DNA from: Paenibacillus dendritiformis
GTDB taxonomy: Bacteria; Bacillota; Bacilli; Paenibacillales; Paenibacillaceae
Direction of reading: 5' to 3'
Assembly: GCF_015845845.1 (NCBI RefSeq)
Contig: NZ_LDIG01000171.1
Location: forward strand, 1 to 64,000
Length of the DNA: 64,000 bases
Under the pieces are notes generated by a model. It did not search any database. It was given only the letters and a program-made list of their open reading frames with translations, and was not told the origin of the DNA. Below are positions 37,222 to 45,236 of the stretch, in pieces (position 1 is the stretch's first letter; the number at the start of each line of letters is the position of its first letter). The translations under genes and the position numbers were made by a program.

Positions 37222-38673
37222 CTAGCTCTGCTGCGACAAACCTTTGATTTGACTGCTCAACCAAGATTGTTCATTTTTTAATTTGCCAAGAGCAACTTCC
37301 ATCGCCGTAAACTGTCTCTTTAATTGCTGTTCTTTCAATGTGAGACGGTCTTCCATTTTGGTCATTGATTCCGTGATAAAAGAAATTTCAGAATCATAGC
37401 CATTCACGCGGGATTGTAAAATTCCGTTAGCCTTGCTTGTCCAAGTGCGAAGCTCTTCACTCAATATGATAGCAATCCCTTGCTTCTTCTTACCTGCACC
37501 GTCAGTCTCATCTGCATTAAACATAGCTATTACTTTTTCCGGATCACGTTCCAGGGCTTCTTTAAACTTCTTCTCATCAAAGACGATCTGCCCCGTCATA
37601 TCGGCCCCTTTTTTATCCTTATCGATTTCGATACCAAGGTCAGCCAATGTACCCAAGCCCGCAATATTGCTTGACATCCAACTGCCTAGTTCCATGTCCA
37701 ATTGGCGCAAGGTCGAATCGCCCTGAAGCGTTGTTTTTCGGTAGGGTGTTTTATCATCCTTTGGTTTTTCTTCTGGCTTGGCCATGCCATCCCGAATCAG
37801 CTTGCGAACTTCGTTAAATGCATCCACGAATCCTTTGACCTTCTCAAGGACCTTGTCAGAGTCTTGCCCAACCGTGATCATAGCGGAAGAAGATTCTTTT
37901 TGAAGCTGCAAGGTCACGCCATCAATGACGCCCTTAACCTCGTTAGATGAACTAGTAACGGACAACCCATTTACCTTCAGTTCTGCATTCTGTGCAGCTT
38001 GAACCTCCTGGAAATTGCCGCCGGATAATAGTCCTAGATCATTTAAAATGTTGCCGCTTCCTGTGATCCCGATTCCGGATGACCCTCCGCTCCCTTGATG
38101 GAACGCATTTTCGACTCCAGTTTTCACCGAAGTTAATACTAATGTCTTCTTTCCTGGAGATGTCTCTACCAACGAAGCAGATACGGTTTTACTATTTTTA
38201 TTGATATCATTTTTGAGATTTTCGAGCATTTCTCCATATGTTTTGCCTTTCAACGTAACCGTAACTTCAGTCCCATCTGGCTGACGAAAAGAAATCGTTT
38301 GGTTTTCAAGAGAAGAGGAATCATCTGTTGAATTGAACTCATTCGCCTTAATAACGTGCGACTTTGCGAGCTTATCTACGGTTACCTGATAGTTCCCAGT
38401 TACAGCATTATCTGAGCCAACCGCCTTTACGGCTTGCTCATCCGAACTTTTGGTTGATGTTAGCTTGAAGTTCGCGTTCAAGGTTAAATCAGCAGCTTTG
38501 TCGCGTAATGTAGACAATTTGGTATTTAAGTTGCGGAAATAGGACTGAAATCCTGAAAAATCCTTTTTCTTTTGTTCGAGATTGTTATATGGGATTCTCT
38601 CCAACATCATTAATTTTTCAATCATCATCCCGGTATCCAATCCGGAAGCAAGCCCGCCAATACTAAACCCCAT
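37222..38673 (-). CDS. fliD: flagellar filament cap protein FliD
   Basis: The cap at the filament tip under which flagellin folds. The 483-residue protein has the FliD N-terminal region (SIGGLASGLDTGMMIEKLMMLER...) and the C-terminal region with helical ends (LTLKEQQLKRQFTAMEVALGKLKNEQSWLSSQIKGL). The middle part is Gly/Ser/Lys rich and variable. It lies 20 bases upstream of fliS and 18 bases after flaG. Confidence 0.95.
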   Translation of the reverse strand: MGFSIGGLASGLDTGMMIEKLMMLERIPYNNLEQKKKDFSGFQSYFRNLNTKLSTLRDKAADLTLNANFKLTSTKSSDEQAVKAVGSDNAVTGNYQVTVDKLAKSHVIKANEFNSTDDSSSLENQTISFRQPDGTEVTVTLKGKTYGEMLENLKNDINKNSKTVSASLVETSPGKKTLVLTSVKTGVENAFHQGSGGSSGIGITGSGNILNDLGLLSGGNFQEVQAAQNAELKVNGLSVTSSSNEVKGVIDGVTLQLQKESSSAMITVGQDSDKVLEKVKGFVDAFNEVRKLIRDGMAKPEEKPKDDKTPYRKTTLQGDSTLRQLDMELGSWMSSNIAGLGTLADLGIEIDKDKKGADMTGQIVFDEKKFKEALERDPEKVIAMFNADETDGAGKKKQGIAIILSEELRTWTSKANGILQSRVNGYDSEISFITESMTKMEDRLTLKEQQLKRQFTAMEVALGKLKNEQSWLSSQIKGLSQQS

Positions 38674-38691
38674 TGTTCCTACCGCCTTTCT

Positions 38692-39075
38692 TTATATTTT
38701 TTTATCCAAAAACAAGCCAATGAGCTCTTTCATTTTGACCGACAGTTCTATTAAAAATTCCGGAGGCAAACTTGCTATAACTTCCTTCGTTTTCTTATCG
38801 ATTACTTCGACATATAATTCCTTGGCGTCATCGTGGTACTTGAAGTGAATCTCTTTGCCGGAGCTGGCAATCGATTCATTCAACTCCTCTACCTTTTTTT
38901 GAAGATCCTGCTTGTCTTCGATGCTCATATTTATGTAATCCAAGGTGGTTCCAGCTTGAGAAGAAGGTGATTCCCCCGGCATTTCTTTGCCGAGCACATT
39001 TTTCAAGGATTGGATCGTCGACCGATGAACCTGTAAGTCAATCCCCGCGGTGTCAGTACGATGAATGCTGCTCAT
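38692..39075 (-). CDS. flaG: FlaG family protein
   Basis: A 127-residue protein of the FlaG/YvyC family, linked to filament length in other species. The conserved C-terminal half is visible: IHFKYHDDAKELYVEVIDKKTKEVIASLPPEFLIEL. The start is ATG 39075 behind GAGGTGG. It sits between csrA and fliD, a place flaG does not have in B. subtilis, where csrA directly precedes hag. Confidence 0.88.
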   Translation of the reverse strand: MSSIHRTDTAGIDLQVHRSTIQSLKNVLGKEMPGESPSSQAGTTLDYINMSIEDKQDLQKKVEELNESIASSGKEIHFKYHDDAKELYVEVIDKKTKEVIASLPPEFLIELSVKMKELIGLFLDKKI

Positions 39076-39142
39076 CCATATCCACCTCACTATTTCAGCA
39101 CGGATATTTTCCTTGCGTTGAGTCTGCCAGTCGGCATACTTT

Positions 39143-39391
39143 TCATTTCTTAAACTTTTTCAAAATCTCAATCATATTGATATCTTGTTTTTCATTGGCT
39201 CCCTTAGTGGTCTCGACAGCGGAGGTATTCTCTTCCACAATGCTCTCATACAATTCCTTCCGCATGATTTGCACATTTTTCGGGGCAACAAAGCCAAGCT
39301 TCACATACTCTCCTTCCACGCCAAGCACCCGAACTTCAATCTCATCGCCGATCATGACGGTCTCGCCGATTTTTCGCTTCAGCACCAGCAT
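39143..39391 (-). CDS. csrA: carbon storage regulator CsrA
   Basis: An RNA-binding dimer that represses hag translation in Bacillus. The 82 residues include the core MLVLKRKIGETVMIGDEIEVRVLGVEGEYVKLGFVAPKNV and R-rich binding edge (MRKELYESI), plus a longer than usual acidic/basic tail of ~20 residues. The start is ATG 39391 behind AAGGGGAG; fliW ends one base before it. Confidence 0.97.
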   Translation of the reverse strand: MLVLKRKIGETVMIGDEIEVRVLGVEGEYVKLGFVAPKNVQIMRKELYESIVEENTSAVETTKGANEKQDINMIEILKKFKK

Positions 39392-39392
39392 C

Positions 39393-39842
39393 CTATTCTC
39401 CCCTTCCTTGAAGAAAATGCCGGACAGGGAGATTAGAGTCTGTGATGATATACTGACATGCCTTCTGCCTCTTCGGTGAGAAGAGGACGGGAGCTCGTAA
39501 ATTCACGCTAATTGCATCGTCAATGATATTAACGACAAGCATCGTCACGACTTCTTCCGGCGCTTGAACTCCCAGAGCTTCCACGGTATCCCGGTCGATA
39601 GGAAAGCTGTAGTTCTGAACATATTCCGCCGGAATTAAGATAAAGCTTCGTTCCTCATCCACCGCATGGAGAATATAGAAGACGGAGTCGTCGTATGGCA
39701 TTAAGGCGTATCGGGTAATCGATTGAAACCCAACCATGCCTCTGACAAACTCGTAGATCTGATGAGGTTCAGGATGAAGAGCCCCGTAATTGGAACTATG
39801 GATCGTAACATTAGATGAGACTGAGTCATTGGTTGATGTCAT
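39393..39842 (-). CDS. fliW: flagellar assembly factor FliW
   Basis: An allosteric antagonist of CsrA that binds free flagellin instead when flagellin accumulates. The 149-residue protein contains the family phrases FVRGMVGFQSITRYALMPYDD and LVVNIIDDAISVNLRAPVLFSPKRQKACQYI. The start ATG 39842 overlaps the preceding stop as ATGA. The adjacent csrA and nearby hag complete the regulatory triad. Confidence 0.96.
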   Translation of the reverse strand: MTSTNDSVSSNVTIHSSNYGALHPEPHQIYEFVRGMVGFQSITRYALMPYDDSVFYILHAVDEERSFILIPAEYVQNYSFPIDRDTVEALGVQAPEEVVTMLVVNIIDDAISVNLRAPVLFSPKRQKACQYIITDSNLPVRHFLQGRGE

Positions 39843-40240
39843 TCCCGAACAACACCTTTCGTTTGCACTTCAATTTCCGGCGGGTAAACCCGAACATCAA
39901 TGGCTACGCTCTGGGAGGGCAGCGCATAGAGCCGCACTTCTTTTTGGCCTTTTTGCATATAGCGTTCGAATGCGATCTGGCCGAAGGTGGTCTTCGACTT
40001 GGCGATATTGCCAAGCCGATCGCCTTCCTGAGCTTTTTGGGCGGTCCCTTGAAGGGATGCCTGCAACGCGGCTTCGCCACGCTCTTCGAGCAATACAGAG
40101 GGACGCTGCAGCCCCAGCTCGTCCCATACCGGCTGCCAATCCGCCTCCATCTCGACGGGACGCTGGCGAATCGTTAGCTCAGCCGGCTCATAGCGGAAGG
40201 AATGCGATTGAATCTGCCTTATAGTGTCCGATATATTCAT
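39839..40240 (-). CDS. YviE-like DUF6470 protein
   Basis: A 133-residue protein in the slot held by yviE in B. subtilis, between flgL and fliW. Function unknown. Visible features: N-terminal QIQSHSFRYEPAELTIRQRPVEM, a polar middle, and a C-terminal beta-rich stretch (VAIDVRVYPPEIEVQTKG). No signal peptide or transmembrane helix. The start is ATG 40240, and its stop overlaps the fliW start by four bases. Confidence 0.8.
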   Translation of the reverse strand: MNISDTIRQIQSHSFRYEPAELTIRQRPVEMEADWQPVWDELGLQRPSVLLEERGEAALQASLQGTAQKAQEGDRLGNIAKSKTTFGQIAFERYMQKGQKEVRLYALPSQSVAIDVRVYPPEIEVQTKGVVRE

Positions 40241-40260
40241 CGTGTTGCAGCCCTTCTTAT

Positions 40261-41175
40261 TTAACGAATAAAGTCAATTAGCGACACCTGCATAATCCGC
40301 GCTCCGGTTGCCAAGGCCGCCTGCATCACGTTTTCCTGCGTCTTCAGGGCGATAATCGCCTCCGGCATATCGACATCGGCGACCTGGCCGCGCTCTGTCT
40401 TAAGGCTGACTTTATCGTCCGCAAGACGGTTCTCCATCAGCTCGAAGCGATTCATGCGCGCCCCAATCTCAGACCACTGCGTATTAATCCTGTCGGAGGA
40501 GGCATCAATACGGTCCAATCCATTCAACAGCCCGTCAATGTCATTATTCTCCGCCGCTTTGATCATATCGTCCATCAGTTGGAACACATTATCATTATCT
40601 TTATCGATCGGTTTCGTCGTATCAACCGCCTTGCCAAAGATCAATTCGCCCGTAATACTAACCGGCACCGTAACGGCAGGGCTTACATTCAAGCGGTAAA
40701 CCCCTTCATCCGTTGTTTCCGTCGCCGCTCCCGCACTCGTATAAGGCGGAATATCCGTCTTCTGGCCGTTGAACAGATAGCGCCCATTATAGGAGCTGTT
40801 GCCGATCATGACAAGCTGCTCCTTGAGCTGCTTTAGCTCCGCTGCATTCGCTTGACGGGCATCATCCGGCGTTGTCCCGGTCGATGCCTGCTGCACCAGC
40901 GTACGAACCCGTTTCAACACATCACTCGCCTGCTGCATCAAGGAATCCATGGTTCGCAGCATGCCCGATCCCATGTGCGCATTGGCGGTAAATTCATCAT
41001 TGCGGTTCAACTCGCTATCATACCGCATCTGATAGCCGATCCCGACCGGATCATCGCCCGGGCGATGAATCCGCTGACCGGAAGACAGTTTATTATTCAG
41101 CTCAATCGCATTGCTGTTCATATATCGCATATTCCGAAGCAGCTGCGTATTTTGCATTGCACTCGTTACGCGCAT
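40261..41175 (-). CDS. flgL: hook-filament junction protein FlgL
   Basis: The second junction protein between hook and filament, a flagellin-like fold of 304 residues. The N-terminal helix MRVTSAMQNTQLLRNMRYMN and C-terminal helix ALKTQENVMQAALATGARIMQVSLIDFI frame a variable centre. It follows flgK by 41 bases. Confidence 0.95.
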   Translation of the reverse strand: MRVTSAMQNTQLLRNMRYMNSNAIELNNKLSSGQRIHRPGDDPVGIGYQMRYDSELNRNDEFTANAHMGSGMLRTMDSLMQQASDVLKRVRTLVQQASTGTTPDDARQANAAELKQLKEQLVMIGNSSYNGRYLFNGQKTDIPPYTSAGAATETTDEGVYRLNVSPAVTVPVSITGELIFGKAVDTTKPIDKDNDNVFQLMDDMIKAAENNDIDGLLNGLDRIDASSDRINTQWSEIGARMNRFELMENRLADDKVSLKTERGQVADVDMPEAIIALKTQENVMQAALATGARIMQVSLIDFIR

Positions 41176-41216
41176 CCTTGTTCCTCCTTTAATACCCCGT
41201 TTCCTTTATTAAAACG

Positions 41217-42785
41217 TTAGCGTCCAACGATACCCATCTGATTAATGACTCGGTCCAGCATCTCGTCGACCGTCGTCATGTTCCGCGCCGCTGCATTGTA
41301 GGCATGCTGGAATCGAATCATGTCCGCCATCTCCTCGTCCAGCGACACGCCGCTCACCGATTGCCGGCGGAATTGCACGGAATCGACCATATCGCTCTGC
41401 ACTTTGACATTTCGCTCCGCATTCGTTGCCCGCGTTCCCAGGTCGCCCATAATCGCGCGGTAATAATCATCTACCGAGCCGGTGGACAACGATGTCATAT
41501 CGGCCGGATAATTGAATGATTTGTCGCGGAGTGAAGCCAAGGCATGCGCGATAACGCTGTTCCCCTTAACCGTAATGTTCTGCCCGTTCACGGTGTCATA
41601 ACGTCCGGAAGCCGCGATATTACTAACGTTATTCACGATATCGACATTGACCTGGATATTGCTGATGGAGAATTCGCCGCCGTCGGTCGTCGTGAAGAAT
41701 GGAATGCCCGACTTGGCAGGGTCTGACAACGTATAACCCAGGCTGTGCAAGCCGTTAAACCCGTTCACTTGCACCGTAGCGGGTCCCTTCAAGATGGAGC
41801 CTTGCGGAATCGTGCCGCCTGCCGGGATTGTCGTCCCGTTCTCCAGCTCTACGGCGCTCTTGGCAATAAGCGGCGAAGCAGCCACATAGCCAGCTGCCAG
41901 CTCGACATCTACCGATCCGGTTACCATTGTTCTAACCATCGCATTCGCTTGGTCGCGCACCCGCTCGACTTCGGCAAGCGATTGCGCGTAGCCATGGAGT
42001 TGTCCTGCCGTGGCGGCTACATCCGCCGTAATCGGCGTCGACTCTCCATTCTCGACGACCGTAACACCGCCCGACAGAATGGTGATATCTCCTCCCTCTC
42101 CATCGGTCACCTGCACATCGATGATGGTGGAGAGCTTGTCAATCAACAAGTCGCGCTGATCCCGGAAATCGTTGGCGTTATCCCCCATGCCTTCTACGCG
42201 CTTAATCGTATCCGTCAAGCTTGCTATATTTGCGATAATATCGTTTGCTTCATTCACTTTGATGTTGATGCTGGACTGAATATCGTTCTCCAGCTTGGTC
42301 AGCGACTCATCGATATGCTTCAGCATATTGGTGAAGTTAGAGGCCGCACCGACCACTTCGACGCGCGCACTGAGCAGAGAGGGGTCGCGATTGAGGACTT
42401 CCCAGGAGTTCCAGAACTTATCCATGACGCTGCGCAAGCCATTATCCGACGGTTCATTGAAAAAGCCTTCAATCGAACGGATCGTATTATCGACAATGCT
42501 CCACGAGCCAAGCGTCTGGTTCTCTCTCCGGAATTGAAGGTCGAGGAAGCTGTCGCGGATACGGGTAATACTGTCATACTGCACCCCGGTACCCAACTGC
42601 CCCGGAGCTACGCTGTTGTACATTCCGGGCATCGCCAGCGGCCGGGTCGCAGAAGCATTCACCCGCTGCCGCGTATAACCGTCCGTGGAAGCATTGGCGA
42701 TGTTATGTCCCAAAGTCTGCATCATGGTCGATTGGACGAACAAGGAGCGCTTGCTCGTCTCCAATCCGTGAAAGGTTGATCTCAT
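41217..42785 (-). CDS. flgK: hook-filament junction protein FlgK
   Basis: The first junction protein, 522 residues. The N-terminal flagellar rod motif is QTLGHNIANASTDGYTRQRV, and the C-terminal flagellin-like helices include SVSGVSLDEEMADMIRFQHAYNAAARNMTTVDEMLDRVINQMG. The length is normal. It lies between flgN and flgL in the standard order. Confidence 0.96.
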   Translation of the reverse strand: MRSTFHGLETSKRSLFVQSTMMQTLGHNIANASTDGYTRQRVNASATRPLAMPGMYNSVAPGQLGTGVQYDSITRIRDSFLDLQFRRENQTLGSWSIVDNTIRSIEGFFNEPSDNGLRSVMDKFWNSWEVLNRDPSLLSARVEVVGAASNFTNMLKHIDESLTKLENDIQSSINIKVNEANDIIANIASLTDTIKRVEGMGDNANDFRDQRDLLIDKLSTIIDVQVTDGEGGDITILSGGVTVVENGESTPITADVAATAGQLHGYAQSLAEVERVRDQANAMVRTMVTGSVDVELAAGYVAASPLIAKSAVELENGTTIPAGGTIPQGSILKGPATVQVNGFNGLHSLGYTLSDPAKSGIPFFTTTDGGEFSISNIQVNVDIVNNVSNIAASGRYDTVNGQNITVKGNSVIAHALASLRDKSFNYPADMTSLSTGSVDDYYRAIMGDLGTRATNAERNVKVQSDMVDSVQFRRQSVSGVSLDEEMADMIRFQHAYNAAARNMTTVDEMLDRVINQMGIVGR

Positions 42786-42812
42786 CTTCGTTCGTTCCCT
42801 TCCTTCATCCGT

Positions 42813-43313
42813 TTATGCACGCGTATCCATCATGCCGGGTCTGCTATATTGGGGAGCAGCTTGCTCCGGGCGGCGGTACAGCATGTCTTGTTCAGAATAA
42901 TCTATATGCAAATTAAGCTGATATTCGATAAAATGAATGGACTGCTGAATGAGCGTCTGGTTATGGTCATTGATAAATTTCAACTTTTCCAGCACCGTCC
43001 GGATACGTTCTTGCACGGCGAGCATCTCTTGCCGCTCATTGGCATCGAAAATCAGCTTCGTAATCTCGGTCACCGTAAGCTTCAACTGCGATTTGATCCC
43101 CTTCGATTGCAGGAACGACTGCACAGCCCCTTCCCGCTCCTGTTCCAGGGAAGCTAGCTGCTTCAAGCATTTCGATTCCTGCTGGGACAGCTTGACCAAG
43201 TTATCGATGTCATTCTGAATAATTACCTGCGTCTTGGCTTCCCCGATACGCACCAGCTCTGAATAAATATCCTCCATGCGGTTCAATAATTCCACAATTG
43301 GCGCTGCGCTCAC
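42813..43313 (-). CDS. flgN: flagellar export chaperone FlgN
   Basis: A helical chaperone for FlgK and FlgL, 166 residues. The start is GTG 43313 with GGAGG seven bases before; an ATG at 43331 overlapping the flgM stop (ATGA) is an alternative that would add six residues. The long amphipathic helices (IYSELVRIGEAKTQVIIQNDIDNLVKLSQQESK...) fit the FlgN family (YvyG in B. subtilis). Confidence 0.87.
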   Translation of the reverse strand: MSAAPIVELLNRMEDIYSELVRIGEAKTQVIIQNDIDNLVKLSQQESKCLKQLASLEQEREGAVQSFLQSKGIKSQLKLTVTEITKLIFDANERQEMLAVQERIRTVLEKLKFINDHNQTLIQQSIHFIEYQLNLHIDYSEQDMLYRRPEQAAPQYSRPGMMDTRA

Positions 43314-43327
43314 ATTCGTTCCTCCGC

Positions 43328-43603
43328 TCATTCAGTTTCTTTGCGAAACAGGGGAAGCAGCTTCTCCGCAATCTTGTCGGCCGCGACATGATACGTCCCT
43401 GTCTGTACGGCCTGCTTCAGTTCGGCAATGCGCTCCTGGCGGGCCGGATTGTTTACCCGGTTTTGCGCATCCAGCATTTCCTTCGCTTCGGTCGATATCG
43501 TCAGTTCATCCTTGCGGGATGATTTCTGAGAGACTCTCCCGGCCGACTGCTGCTTCTGATAATATTGGATCGCTCCGACGCGCTGCGTTTCATTAATCTT
43601 CAT
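43328..43603 (-). CDS. flgM: anti-sigma-D factor FlgM
   Basis: Holds sigma-D inactive until the hook is complete. The 91-residue protein starts MKINETQRVGAIQYYQ, with sigma-binding C-terminal helices ARQERIAELKQAVQTGTYHVAADKIAEKLLPLF. I use ATG 43603, at better spacing from GAGGTG than the ATG just before it. Confidence 0.93.
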   Translation of the reverse strand: MKINETQRVGAIQYYQKQQSAGRVSQKSSRKDELTISTEAKEMLDAQNRVNNPARQERIAELKQAVQTGTYHVAADKIAEKLLPLFRKETE

Positions 43604-43680
43604 CATTACACCTCGTTTCACACGGCATACGGCCGTTCATCCAGCTCGCATCCCGTCCTCATTCCAACTTGTTTCCTTCT

Positions 43681-43710
43681 ATTGTAAGGCATATCCGTAT
43701 ACATAGACAA
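43681..43710 (-). promoter_or_regulatory. candidate promoter of the flgM operon
   Basis: On the minus strand TTGTCT (43710-43705) and TACAAT (43686-43681) are 18 bp apart, overlapping the tail of the yvyF terminator. I did not find a convincing sigma-D site here. Confidence 0.4.
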
Positions 43711-43740
43711 AACCGATAACCTTTACTAAGATTATCGGTT
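43708..43740 (-). terminator. intrinsic terminator of the comF-yvyF unit
   Basis: Arms AACCGATAA / TTATCGGTT (one loop of 12 bases) are followed by TTGTC on the minus strand. It lies between yvyF and flgM and separates the competence unit from the flagellar one. Confidence 0.65.
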
Positions 43741-43789
43741 CCGTGTCAAGGAAAATTTAGTTCTTGTCAAAAGAAGTTCATGCCTCGGG

Positions 43790-44200
43790 CTATTTGTCGC
43801 GGGACGGTTCAAAAGCCTGGTACGCCCTTGTTCCGGAGGGCGCTTCTCCCTTGTCCGGCTCCTTCGCAATGCCCGCTTCCTGTATTTGTCGAACCAGCCT
43901 GTTCCGGCATGATTCGCACATATGCCCTTCCCGTATCGGGTTGCCGCACACTTCGCAATCATATGTCAAATTCGGAGCCTGGTATATTGAAATGCGTCCT
44001 TCCCGGATGAACTGCGTAATCTGGCGCGGGCTGACCTTCGTCTCTTCGCTCAGCTCATGCAGCGTCGCATGCCGCTGCTCGCGCAAATAAGCCACGCACC
44101 GTTCATACTCCTGTTCAATCTCCTTCAGACATGCAGGGCAGATGTCCCTGAATGCCTTGGCGAACAGCCTGCCGCAGCGCGGACAATTGCTCAATTCCAT
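43790..44200 (-). CDS. yvyF: YvyF-like zinc-ribbon flagellar operon protein
   Basis: A 136-residue protein of the TIGR03826 family, always between comFC and flgM. It has an N-terminal zinc ribbon CPRCGRLF...CPACL, a central helix-turn-helix-like part (HATLHELSEETKVSPRQITQFIREGRI), and a second ribbon CEVCG...CESC. A role in DNA binding or flagellar regulation is plausible but unproven. Confidence 0.88.
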   Translation of the reverse strand: MELSNCPRCGRLFAKAFRDICPACLKEIEQEYERCVAYLREQRHATLHELSEETKVSPRQITQFIREGRISIYQAPNLTYDCEVCGNPIREGHMCESCRNRLVRQIQEAGIAKEPDKGEAPSGTRAYQAFEPSRDK

Positions 44201-44324
44201 CTTCTCGCCCCCTTATATGCCGTTGTATTCATCATAACTTATTCATCGACAGAAAACGAGAGGATTTTTACTAATTCATACGTGTTCAAACAGGGGAATC
44301 CAGTGAAGAACAACCTTTTAACAT

Positions 44325-45236
44325 TCAGGCTCTCGCCCACGTATAGCTGACTGTCTTCACCGGGATAGAAAAGGCGTCGTTCAGCCGCGAGAGCTGACGG
44401 GCACAAGCGCGTAACGTGCTGCCAGTCGTATACACGTCATCAATGATGAGAATGCGGATATGTCCCCGCCGCTTAATCACACCGGCTAAAGCCGAAGATA
44501 ACGCTTGGGCGGCCACGGCCGGGGCATGCTTGTTCAACGCAAAGGCTTCGGCCGCGCTCCGCTCTCTAGCCTTACGCTCCTGCTTGCTCTGCTTCTCCCC
44601 ATCCTGCTTCCGGTCAAGCAGAGCCACGACCGGACGGCTCCAAGCCTGGCCCAGCAGACGGGCCAACCGTTCCGCCTGGTTGAACCCGCGCGCCTGCAGC
44701 CGCAAAGCCGTCGACGGCACATAAGTGACGAGATCGGGCAGCATCTCTTCCAATGGAGTTCCCCACAGCCAGTTCCTCAATCTTTGCACGGTCGAATTAT
44801 CTTTCCCAGCCTCGACAGGATACACGGAGCGAAACAGCATCGAATAGGATGCCGTCATCATCGCCGCCATAATCGGCTCGTATCGGAGATTTCCCCGGAA
44901 CTTATATTCCGCCAGCCATTGCTTCATCGCTTCATTATATTGGACTACGCTTCGATTGGCAGACAAGCCGTGAGAAGCTAACGGATCGCGAACACAGTCA
45001 GGACAGCGAATGCCCCGTCCGCATGAGATGCATCCGATCCATTGAATCCAAGGGATATCCTTTAAGCATCTGCCGCATAGTTCCTCCGTTAACGCTGCTT
45101 CTCTTCTCTCCTTCTGAAAATCAGATGCTAACGCCCCCATCGCCTGGCCGCATACCTTGCACGGAACCGATTGCGGCCGCAACACCTGCTGCAGCTTCCG
45201 TTCAAACCAATGTCCCTTCGCTGCCGGTTCAGCCAC
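44325..45236 (-). CDS. comFC: ComFC-like phosphoribosyltransferase family protein
   Basis: A late competence protein needed for DNA uptake/transformation, partner of ComFA. From GTG 45236 (behind AAGGAG, overlapping the comFA stop by eight bases) it has 303 residues. N-terminal cysteine pairs (CKVCG, CGRCLKD, CISCGRGIRCPDC) form a zinc region. The C-terminus has the PRPP-binding motif ILIIDDVYTTGST. It is longer than B. subtilis ComFC (~229 residues), mainly at the N-terminus. Confidence 0.92.
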   Translation of the reverse strand: MAEPAAKGHWFERKLQQVLRPQSVPCKVCGQAMGALASDFQKERREAALTEELCGRCLKDIPWIQWIGCISCGRGIRCPDCVRDPLASHGLSANRSVVQYNEAMKQWLAEYKFRGNLRYEPIMAAMMTASYSMLFRSVYPVEAGKDNSTVQRLRNWLWGTPLEEMLPDLVTYVPSTALRLQARGFNQAERLARLLGQAWSRPVVALLDRKQDGEKQSKQERKARERSAAEAFALNKHAPAVAAQALSSALAGVIKRRGHIRILIIDDVYTTGSTLRACARQLSRLNDAFSIPVKTVSYTWARA